Assembly (NCBI RefSeq): GCF_019703515.2
Contig: NC_059393.1
Span: 15,496,501 to 15,560,500, forward strand
DNA length: 64,000 bases
Direction of reading: 5' to 3'
DNA from: Myxocyprinus asiaticus
Lineage: Eukaryota; Chordata; Actinopteri; Cypriniformes; Catostomidae
The translations under genes were made by a program, and so were the position numbers. The notes under the pieces were generated by a model. It was not told the origin of the DNA, searched no databases, and saw nothing but the letters and a program-made list of their open reading frames with translations. Below are positions 12,801 through 24,800 of this stretch, one piece after another. Each line of letters starts with the position of its first letter. The first letter of the stretch is position 1.

Positions 12801-15800
12801 ATCACGCTTCTCCGTCTGGCAATCTGATGGACGAGTCTGGGTTTGGCGGTTGCCAGGAGAACGGTACTTGTCTGACTGCATTGTGCCAACTGTGAAGTTT
12901 GGTGGAGGGGGGATTATGGTGTGGGGTTGTTTTTCAGGAGCTGGGCTTGGCCCCTTAGTTCCAGTGAAAGGAACTCTGAATGCTTCAGCATACCAAGAGA
13001 TTTTGGATAATTCCATGCTCCCAACTTTGTGGGAACAGTTTGGGGATGGCCCCTTCATGTTCCAACATGACTGCGCACCAGTGCACAAAGCAAGGTCCAT
13101 AAAGACATGGATGAGCGAGTTTGGTGTAGAAGAACTTGACTGGCCTGCACAGAGTCCTGACCTCAACCCGATAGAGCACCTTTGGGGTGAATTAGAGCGA
13201 AGACTGCGAGCCAGGCCTTCTTGTCCAACATCAGTGTCTGACCTCACAAATGCGCTTTTGGAAGAATGGTCAAAAATTCCCATAAACACACTCCAAAACC
13301 TTGTGGAAAGCCTTCCCAGAAGAGTTGAAGCTGTTATAGCTGCAAAGGGTGGGCCGACGTCATATTAAACCCTATGGATTAAGAATGGGATGTCACTTAA
13401 GTTCATATGCGTCTAAAGGCAGATGAGCGAATACTTTTGGCAATATAGTGTATTTTGTTTGTTTATTTTTCTATTTCATGAGAGCTTTATGCCCAGACTC
13501 AGAGGTGTTAAAACAGATGCCTTGATTCGTGCACAGATGGTATTGACTCACTCTGTGATGGTTTATTTGAGGAGACCACTTCGCAGCTGCAAATACGTTC
13601 AAGTCAGTCTTAATAAGTAAGCAAATATAAACAAATATTCTAATGGTGAAAACCATGCATATTGACTTTCCTAGACCATTATGCAAAAACATATGGGAAA
13701 ATGCAAACCAACTGCTAAAATAACCAAAAGGTACCAATATGGTATTTACCTAAATTCAAGGAAGCAAAATGCTTGCTGCATCTTATATTACAAAGCAATG
13801 TTATTTTGGCACTCTCTCTTCAAGATATAACTGTAAATAAGCAGAGGATGCCATGATAAGGCAATGCTATCAGCACACTGAGATCAATCCAGCATGGAAT
13901 GGAGTCTGCTGCATGAGGCATGAGGAGGCAGATGGTTGCTATAGTGAATGCATGGGCGAGGCAATTAAAGATACCTGCCGAGGGAGGATGGGGGTGTGGA
14001 AGGGGAAGATAGGAGGCGTGGGCTGGGCCGGGTTGGGCAGTAGGTAACATCCTTGGTGCGAGCGATGTACTGGATGAGGTCGATATGATGGGCTTCATGT
14101 TCTTCCTGGTCCATGCTCTCGCTGGCTGCACGTTGCCTCTGGAACTGCCTTCGTTTGGGAGAGCCTTTGGGGACGACATGAATACAACTTATCAATACTT
14201 GGATTTGTTGAAGGTTTGCAACAAGGCAAAAAGCAGCCAGACTGCACACCCACAGTTGATATGAACTGTCTCAGAAAATAATTCTGCTAATCGATTCTCG
14301 CAAACATTCTCCCTCCCACATTGATTTTTAGAGACAACAACAGACATAAACAGAACGTTTTAGGATAAAAACATTAGATAAAATATTTAAATATTTAAGA
14401 TTCTGCACTATTTCAGCGAGTAGACATGCTGACTACCACTCCTGGAGTCGCGAGTTCGAATCCAGGGCGTACTGAGTGAATCCAGCCAGGTCTCCTAAGC
14501 AACCAAATTGGCCCAGTTGCTAGGGAGGGTAGAGTCACATGGGGTAACCTCCTCGTGGCCACTATAATGTGGTTCTCGCTCTCGGTGGGGCGCGTGGTGA
14601 GTTGTGTGTGGATGCCGCGGAGAATAGCGTGAAGCCTCCACACATGCTATGTCTCTGCGGTAACACGCTCAACAAGCCATGTGACAAGATGTGTGGATTG
14701 ATGGTCTCAGACGTGGAGGCAAATGAGATTCATCCTCTGCCACCCGGATTGAGGCACTACGCCACCACGAAGACTTAGAGCGCATTGGGAATTGGGCATT
14801 CCAAATTGGGGAGAAAAGGTGAGAAAAAAAAATAGAAAAATGCAAATTAGAAGCATTTTCATTAACTACATTTTTAACCCCACAATATATTTTTTTCCCT
14901 TCAAAATGTAGCATTAGGTCTTAATGCATTCAGTTCATCTTTAAAAAAGCAATAATTTGCAACATATTAATAACATAATAGCTATCTAATAAGTTAGCAT
15001 GGGCATCTATATGGGTACTTCATAAAAGAGAGAGCATGGCTTTAATAAATGTAACTGTATTTTTCTTTTAAAGAATTAAACTATTAAAAAGATCTTGGGA
15101 CGCAATCTTTCTCTGTCTCTCGTTTAAAAAAAAAAATCTTTGGAAGGGAAGAGCCTTGCGTCAACCGGCCATCTGCTTGAGAGCGAGTCTTGGCATCCAA
15201 ATACAACAGCTCTGCCTTGGCTGTGATAATATTCTATAGTTTGGTACATGCGCACACAAAAGCCAAACTCTGTGTCTGACTGAGTCTGCTACATGAAGGC
15301 AATAAACCTCTATTAAGGTCTTCAATAATTTTTCAAGGTAATGCACAACACACAGGCTAAATGAAAAGCAAAGAAACATTCAATATTGCTTTGCATCCCC
15401 TAAGGCTAGGAAACGGATCGCTTCAAAGGTTTATAACACTTTCCGTGCTTCCATTTCTACAGTAGTGTTATCTTACTTCCTTTTTTGTTGACAGACCTGA
15501 GAGGGTATAAATCAAGATATTTCATATTTAAATACTGTAACCAAAAAGCAGCATTCGTTCATATTTGTTCACTCACTCACTCATTCATGTTCATTCATGT
15601 TTATTAATTCATTCATTTATTCATGTTCATTCATTCATTCGCTCATTCATTCACTCATATCCATTCATTCATTCATGTTCATTGATTCGTCTTCATTCTT
15701 TCATGTTCGTTCATGTTTATTTATTCACGTCCATTCTTTTATTCTTATTCATTCATGTATGTTTGTTCATTCATTCATTCATTCATCCATGTTCATTCAT

Positions 15801-18800
15801 GTTATGCATTCATTAATTTATTTATTCATTCAGTCACATCAGATAAGATACTACGCAGATTAATATCAAACATTTTACTTCAGAAAGTTTGTTGCACAAA
15901 CTTTTAATTTGGGCTTTTTTACCACATTCATTTATAGGTACAGTACACAAAGCTTAGGTAGAAGAGGTGGGAATGGAATCGTGAAATTACACAATTTAAA
16001 TTCACAAATTGTCTTTGAATTCTAAATTCAATTCAGAAAATATAAACAAAAATAAAACTTCTCTCATCACTTACTCACCCTCATGCTATTCCAATCTTCT
16101 TTCTGTTGAATTTGATAAATTTCCCCTCTGTCATAGGTCTCAAATCTTATACACGTATACACATATTTAAACTTAGCACGACAAGATGCGCTGTGCCAGA
16201 ACTGATGTTATCAATGATATCCAAGACCACTGGTTCTTGCGTGTCAATGGAGGGGAAGTTTATCCGTGAATAATGACCTAAATTTCATTCTGTTCTTCTC
16301 ACAAATCAATTGCATGACTTCAGAAGTCTTGGAATATAGTGCCAAAGTCATATTGACCATTTATAGGGGTTTTTTTCCAGACGAACACTTTCATTCGCTA
16401 AATAAAACTAGACACAGTACAACGCATACAACAGAACGCAGGTATCTTCTTTTCATCTGACATAGCTTCTAAAAACCGTCACACTCCTGTGTGGAAAAAG
16501 AGCGCAGATGGACGAAAAAATGCGTTAAGGGTTGATGGCCCTTTATGGTGCTTTTTGTTCTTTTTGTAATTTGGTCTCAGGTCACTATCTGCTTTCATTG
16601 GAGGGGAAAAAGCAGCGTGAACATTCCTCAAAATATGTATTTTTGTGTTCCATGGACAAAAGTAAATTATGCCAGAACTTTTTTTGCATTTGCATTTGTA
16701 ATAATGTAATACAAGGCATTTGTTTAACACAGTCTATGACACTTTCATTGCCTGCCCGTCTAACACAACAGCATGCATATCATTGTCTGTAAAGAGCCAC
16801 TTGCTGGTGACTGAGGGGTCATTATATTCAGCATAACCAGTTTACCACATCTTTTCAATATCCCTGTTTCCACATATCTATTGACGAAGAATAAAAGCAA
16901 TATTCACAGGAATCAATTCCATTAATGCAGCCAGTCGATTCAAATTAGTGACTTGCAAGAACCATGGATGTGTCACTCACCTCTCATGTCCAGACTTGAA
17001 GCCCTTTGGGTGCTGTCAAACTTCCATTTCTTGATCTTTAAATAGGGACTCGCTCCCTCCAGGCTGGCATGCCGACGGAGCTTCGTGAAGAACTGCAGCA
17101 TGGGCCCCTGTGGAGCCCCTCCAGAAGACGGCAGGGCTGTGGCTGAGGCAGACGTGTCGTCTCTACCATTACCGATGATGCCTGTGTTCCTAGCGACCCC
17201 TCCTCTTACTTCCATCTGTTTTTGTTTGCATTATTACATAATAATTACATAATATCATTTATATAATTAAAACCAGTGAAATACAAATTTTCATCTCCAC
17301 TGCAAAAAAAAAAATATATTTCTTAATCTGAATTTTTTTTCTTGTTTTCCTGTAAAAATATCTAAATATCCTTGAAACCAGATACATTTACTTGAGAAGC
17401 AAACTTATGCAAACTTTTAAAGGGGGAAGACACTAATAAAAAACTGTGCCTGGTAAAAGCGTGATAATGTTTTCGTAACCATTTGATCATTGTTTGATGA
17501 ATTACTGTTGCCATTATCGAGAGAAAATGTACACCAACATCTCTTTTAGAAAACATTCTGTTACAGCCTGCTTTCCTCGGGCGGTAATAGCGCAGTGTTT
17601 ATAGACATATTTATAAAAATAGATGTGTTTGTGCAGAAAGGAATGACAATGACAATGAGCTGAAATACTCAAGACGCAGTATTCAGCGCTGATAGTGCCT
17701 GCTTAAACTAGATTGCAGGTGGTTGCTGAATAAGACGCAGGTTTTGTGCTGAAGTACTATATGCAAAAGTACTGCAACTGTTCAGTGATTCACCCCTAAG
17801 TCTTGCTTTCTGAGAAATCTAACAAAACTTTGTGAGGTTTAGGCTTAAAATTGGCACATCTTACCCCATTGGCACATCTTACCCCATTTGGATTTTTTTT
17901 TTTTTTTCTTGTTTAAGCTATAAACCTCACTAAATCTTTTAAAGGTGTACCTGAAAACAACACTTAATGCCTTATGTCATGCTTTTCAAGTAATTGTCCC
18001 TTGTTTTTATGATGTTTAGATACTGTATAATTACTGGAAACCCAAGATAAGTATTCTGATTGAAAAAAAAAAAAATTTACAGTGCAAAATGTGAATTTAA
18101 AAGAAAAGAGAATAACAATAAATGATACTTTAAAACAATAAAAATAAAAAATAAAAAAAATTTCAAACTCTGGTTAAAAAAAAGCTGCAAAATTATTTAG
18201 GCCATATTATGCAGCTGCGACTCAAATTAACTTAATCATTTTGTATTCATGTGGATTGCGTTTTGTAAGTATCATGCAGAACTGCATATGATATCAGTCT
18301 ATCAGTGTGTATATGTAATGTTACTCACTAGACAGGGGCTGGTGGGCTCAGGACCGGGTACTGCACTGCTCTCACAGAACTTTGTGTCCACTATAGAATT
18401 GAGAGTGTCTCCAGGAAGAGCAGAGCTGGGACTGAGACTCCGGCTGGTCAGGGCAGTCTTGGGCAGTGAACACACTGGCGGCTGTGATTTATTATGTGTG
18501 ATTTATTATATACACCAAGTGCTGTTTTATTATGCAAGCATTTACTACACACAAAGGTAAAAAACACAATTATGCAGTCATTCAACTAAAAATTGGCCTA
18601 CACTCTCAAAAATAAAGGTTCTCCAATGACATCACTCACAGCCTGATGTCATAGGAGAAACTTAAGTTCTATGTAAGGGATATTGTACAATCAGATGGTC
18701 TTGTATCATCCTAAAGAGATTTATTTTGCAACAACGACCACCTGACTGTACAATATCCCACTTATTACTTAACTATATACCAAGATAAATAAATGGACAT

Positions 18801-21800
18801 GAAATATTGATTTGTGTTTAAATTATTTTAGAATAAGGGTGAGTAAATGAAGGCAGAATTTTAATTTTTGGGTGGGGAAACTATCCCTATAGGACTATCC
18901 ATTATGACCTCAACATTCTTAACTGACCTAGAAAAAAATGAGATCTCATGCTGCCCTTGTAATGAGTGGCATCATATTCTAACTCCTTTTAGCAAAGCAA
19001 TGTGGCTATCACCTGAAAAATTGAGAGGCTGGATTTAGCAACGGGGCGCGTTGCCATGGCAATATTGTTCTCTGATGACTCACACTCGTGGATGGTGAGT
19101 ATCTGGAGGGCGGGGGGAGGGATGTGGAGGTGGGTGAGCCGCGCGTTCTTTAAGTGATGGAAGTCGCCCTCCGTGAGCGTGTACCTGAGATCAGACAGAA
19201 CGGGGAGAGGTTAAAACATATGCAACAGCACGTTGGTGGATTGAACAGCACGATATTTCCTAGAACAAAGGGACTGTAAATGTGTACATTCTATATACTG
19301 GATTAACGTGATAGTGACTGGTATGTTAAGAAAAATCTTCAAAGAAATAGGTACAGTTTGTTACAAACGTAGGCTATACGTGAATTCCTCTTTAATATTT
19401 AAAGGTGCTTTCAGTGATTTTTACTGAAAAATTAAATTAAATTGAGGTAAATTAAATTGAATTTTGTCATTCCACCCCCTGTACCTAATAATTTTTTGGG
19501 AGTTATGCCCACACCTCTTTAATATTCCTTAACCATTCTCTTCTAATAGTGTAACTAGAAATAAATGGCAAAATTGCTAAATATAACATTTTTATAACTG
19601 CTTAGTTACCAAAAGTGTATAGGGTTATGAAAGACCTGAGATATGTAATATTGTTACTTTTTTAACTTCCATAAATCATATTGTTATGAATATTTCATGT
19701 CGATATAAGTTTACTATCACTGGATATATATTTATTTGTTTATTACAAGATAGATGAGTACTATATTCATAAAAATGACTACTATATCATGTCGATTTTC
19801 TGTGTGACAGTGGTGAATTATTTGTATTCCATATGCATGTACTCATACATATTATACATGCCATTTCTTACTGAAGGTGATGCTGATGTTACAATGACTG
19901 ACTTAATTTACATTTGACATTGCTATTAAATGAAGAAGCAACATGGAAATAAACTATAGCAAGTGTAACAAATGAACAGTATGATTTGGGTGTACTACTG
20001 AAGTTATGTAAGTTGTGTATCTATTTAGAATAAAAAAGTGCCTGTGAAAATACATATGTGTAGCTTATGTGTATGTGTAGCTCAATATATGTTTCACAGC
20101 CAGTTGCATCTCATGAAATTTAATTGTGGAAGTAATGAATCCTGTTCTGTATTTGTTGTATTATATTATATTTGTCGTTACACATCAGAATATACAGCAT
20201 TCTGTTCTATTATTTTCTAACTGTCTTGAAAATGTTTTGAAAATTTGACACTGTCTGGGCATTTTGTAGATCCACTTCAGAAAGACATACATGATTGGTC
20301 ACAAAAGACCCGAGGTATGTAATAATGTTTGGCGAAACACCCATGCATTTAAGGGTCAAGTGAACTGCAAAAAGAAAAAGGTTATAAAAAAATAAACATA
20401 AAAAAAATGACCATGTTATAAGTCAACTACCAATAGACTTTGAGATTGCAAAACGCATATATGAATGAATTATGAATGCTGTAGACTGCTGTGGCAGTAT
20501 CTGCTGTGAATTGGGCACTCTGTGTGTCTAGAGTGGGTGGTATAAGTGAGTGGGTGGCTGACCTTCGACCTTTCTCCTGCGTCTTCTTGCTGTGGTCGAA
20601 GAGCGCCGCTTCGTTGAAGGAGACCCGACGGCCGGTGGTGCCTGTGGAGAGGAAACGCTCCGTCTCCATGTCGTGGGAGCTGGCTGCCGACAGGCAGTCT
20701 GACTCATCAATGCGAATTGTAATCTCTGTGTGGGGAGAGACAGATTATATACCAGAGGACGTGTGTTTTTTTTTCTTTTCTTTAAAATATGGACACAGAC
20801 TGCACTGTAAAATGTGATAAAGTGCAATTGTGTAAGGAAAATAAGGGCATTAGGAAAATCTAGAGGGGCAATGAGTGACAAATGGCTGCATCAGTGTCGT
20901 CCCATTCTAGTTTAAGATGAACTTAATAATGAATTTTAGTAATGGAAAACGATTGATGAATACGCTTGAGTGTCCCACTTTGCCAGTTGTCCCACTATTC
21001 CTGTATTCACCTTGGAGTATTAGTAGAACTATTTACAAGAACATACTGATTATAAGGAGTATTATATGTCACTATGAATTAATGCATTTAGAATACCATT
21101 ATAATGCATTATATATACAGGCTTCAAGTAAAGTGTTATTGAACAGACTCCCTTGGATTAGCTTCATATGTTGCAAGGAGCATTACAGTGCACATGCAAC
21201 TGTGGTCATATTTAAAGCATAAATTATTGTGTAGGTTTACATTAACATTTTTCATGTGCACATAAAAAATCACAACAATCCTGCATTTGCTTGCTATGTG
21301 GTGAAAGAGGTGGTGAAGTTCTTACCATGCACTGGCTGAGCCTCCTCAATATACGTGGTATTACTTTTCTCTGCATCATCGCTAGCCCTGAGGCAAAGAA
21401 TGAACCTTCAATGCAAACATGTATTACGTCAAATTGACATTCATGTCAGTCTCTCTTAACTCATTCATAATTATACAGTTTCATTTAAAAACTCTCACTC
21501 ACATTTGAAACCTATGCTGACATCAAAACAAATGGCATGTGATTGGAGCAATAACAACAGTGGCTTTATTACAACAATATACAGTTTAATTCGCCATAAG
21601 CCATTGCGTGGTAATGAGAAACTGGAAATGAGTTTCCAAGTCTAGCCACCGTGTATGGTGGCACTGTGAGTGTGTTTTAAAGGGTGTCTGTCGGCAAGAG
21701 TGCACTCTCCCGCACCAGGAGTGATTTATCGTGGCTGATGGCTGCTATGAGATCTCATTATACTCGTCATTTGAGCGAGTCTGCACTCCTTCCAGCTGCC

Positions 21801-24800
21801 TGGAGAGCAGGCAGACTCTACACCTCACCAGCCATGCTGTGACGAATGTGTGGTGAAAACATTTCATGGGCTGAGCATTGAAAGCTTCACAAGAGCATCA
21901 GTTTATTCTAGTTGAACTTTTACTTCATATACAGTATGATGGTTATATATGATGTGTAATTTATTGTTGGCCATAAAAATATACATCATCTGAGTTAATA
22001 AACACGTAAAACAGTGCATCAGCCTTCTACATGACAGACATCATTAAAATAGGTTTCAGCATTTTAAACAGTTTCCTATGTAAACAGCAAAACAGAATCT
22101 GTCCACATCTGGTGCACATTGGCCAATAAGAAAATTGGGAGGTGACTCTGTAAATGGCATGTGTTAAAGTTGGGACTGCCAGTTTGACCAAACAATGGTC
22201 TCCTATTTTTTAGTCAAATAGGATATGGTCTTGGATAAACATCCTTTGTTGGCCCAACAACATGTTCAAGCTCAAATCGATATGTTGCTTCCGAAAGTTC
22301 GTGTACCCTGAAATCGACCCTATTCAGCCGAATGACTGACAATTGGCATCCCCAATCAGAGATTTCCTCATTAAATCTAGCATTTCAACCTCAGAGACAC
22401 AAGTTCTGGTTCTGTGGGAACCAGAAATGAATTGCGTTCACATGGTGAGTGCGATTCAAAGTTGCATTTTGGCAGTTTTACTCCACTTAGGTTTAGGTTT
22501 AGGGTTGGGGTTTGGGTTGGGGGTAGAGTTAATTACATAAGCATTCCTGTTGACTATCTTACATCATTAAAAACTAAAAATATATCTAGCTTTTGGTGCC
22601 ACATTGTGGAAATTTCACCCGGAAACTGGAGCGTATATGTGCCCATATGTTCAACAACACTTCCAGCTTCGGCCACTGGGGATCAGAGATTTTGAATTTC
22701 AGTAAGCACAGTCTGATTTCAGCAGCAGAACTTTCAACCTCCTGTCACCTAATTCAGTAAAATTATTCTGTACCCTACCCCTAAAATCAGATGCAATTGA
22801 TAATGTTGTTTTAAAAAAACCCTAACCCTAAAATCTGATTGTTATATAGGAATGTTCTACCAGACCCAACAAGGATGTTCATACAGGACAATGTATGGGT
22901 GGCTAAAAGGGGTTCTTCTTACCACGCATGACGCCTGTCCCCCTCACAACAGTGGCGACAGAGAATCAGAAGGACAGACAGCAGGACCAGTGTCCCCCCG
23001 ACAAAGATGGACAAGAGGACCAGCAGGAGGACATAGCCATTCTGTGACCCTGTTGACAGGGGGACTTCCTAGGAAATCACCAGAGAAAGAGCGATCAGTT
23101 CGGAGGCTTGAAACCCTAGTCTGAAGACAATGGATTCTTATAAGGAAATTTCCCCTGTAAGTAATATCCCATGACTTCAATTTAGAATTCGAGATTTTCC
23201 AAGTTACTCCAATTCCATAAATGGTTGAAACTGTAGAACTACGAGGTACTGAATGGTCTAATGAAATGAAGAATCTTAAGTCTTATCATTTTACTGAAAT
23301 AGACTTAAGCCAGAGACAGTTTCCACATGAAAGCCCCTTTGTTCATTATGTGCCCCTATAGTGATCATGCAATTGGGCCCCTGGAGAGGAGGATCCAGGT
23401 ATGGGGGCTTTTGTTTCCAAGTTGAGATGTTAAGTGCAGTGTTCACTATGCCAGAGGTTTAGAAAGATCTAGAGGCAGAGACCTATGCCACGGAGATAAG
23501 GGATAAAGAGACAAAAGGTTTCTTCCTCAAAGACATCAAAGCACAAAGGCATACAGCACTTCTCGTCTCACCACCTGGTTAACTGTCAACTTCGCCCATC
23601 CATCTACAGTGGCGTTCAATGGGCAGAATGCTAAATAAGTGCATAAGAACAAGGTCTGAACCAACCTTTAGGCTAGACATGTAGCACCATACAATTATTC
23701 TTACAATATACAATTTTATTATTGGTGGAGAAGAACATAGTCCTAATTACCCAGGTGTCATTGTTTAGATGAAGAGCAGATAGTGCCATAAAAACTATTG
23801 TTTATTAAGAGCAGGTCTATTAGTCTCTAAATTAGACAATTAGGATGACTGATTTATCCACGCTAGTTTTGCAAAGCATTAATCAGTAAATGCCAAAGTG
23901 CAATTAATCACTGGGGCAGTATGCTTTTAACATAGCTGAGCAAGAGTGAAAGATGTTTTCAAAGGAGAACTGGGGAACTCTTAAAGGTGCACTTAGTAAT
24001 TTTTACTTCTAAATATTTTATTTTTTATTTTTTATTTTTTTTACATATGTATAAAATCATGACCACTCACATGAGATGAAGATTCCAGTCATTTCAGAAA
24101 CCTTATAAAAGCTGTTTTATTCTACATGAAGAGGGTCCCCTCATGGGGGCTGCCATGTTAGAATCACATCAATGTTGGGGAAGCTACTTTGAAACCATAA
24201 CTTCCCAAGCTACAAGCTACTCAGAGCGTAAAGTAGTTAAACTACGGTCAAGCTACTCTTTCCAAAAAATTTAGTTACACTACAAACTACTAGCAAATGT
24301 GGCTAACCACACTGAAGCTAATTAAAGAAGAAAATATTTGTAGATCTACTGTATAACAAATAGATGAAATTATTAAAATCTGCAAGTTTATCAGTTCTGA
24401 TAATTATGAAATGAATTAGGGTGACATCCCCTTATGAATTTTAACCATGGTTTTACTACAGTAACCATAGTTTAACCATGGTATAAGAGGTAAAACCATA
24501 GTAACAACATATATTAATGTAGTAAAACCATGGTTAATTGTATCAATACAATGATTTCTGAAAAAAAAAAAAAAAACATTGTGTTACTATAGTCATGGTT
24601 ACTACAATATAACTATAGTAAAACCATCATTAATTTTGTAAGGGTTAGACAAAATGTAAATTGTTACTGGAAAGTACCACCCCCCCCCCCCCCCCAACTC
24701 CACCAGCCATCTCATTTACAATCTTGTCATTTACAATTCTGCCGATCTTCACCTCAGTGCACCAATGTGTGTGTGTCTTTTTCATTGTGCTATTGACTGT

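Noticed and set aside
12660..13289. 209-codon frame antisense to the Tc1 transposase
   Set aside because: It is a shadow of the transposase coding strand and matches no known domain.
15565..15907. Ser/Phe/Ile/His-rich open frames
   Set aside because: Translation of the TTCA microsatellite.
19040..19075. Alternative donor GAGT|GTGAGT inside a CBARP exon
   Set aside because: Joining it to the next exon gives a stop within that exon, while the longer exon keeps the frame and matches the mammalian protein.
22490..22830. Telomere-like TTAGGG/CCCTAA words
   Set aside because: Only a few imperfect units, and the first group is shared with another copy of repeat B, so they are part of a dispersed repeat.
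24170..24330. Tandem 'aagctac' words as a CRISPR-like array
   Set aside because: The words are irregular, without spacer/repeat periodicity, and the genome is vertebrate.
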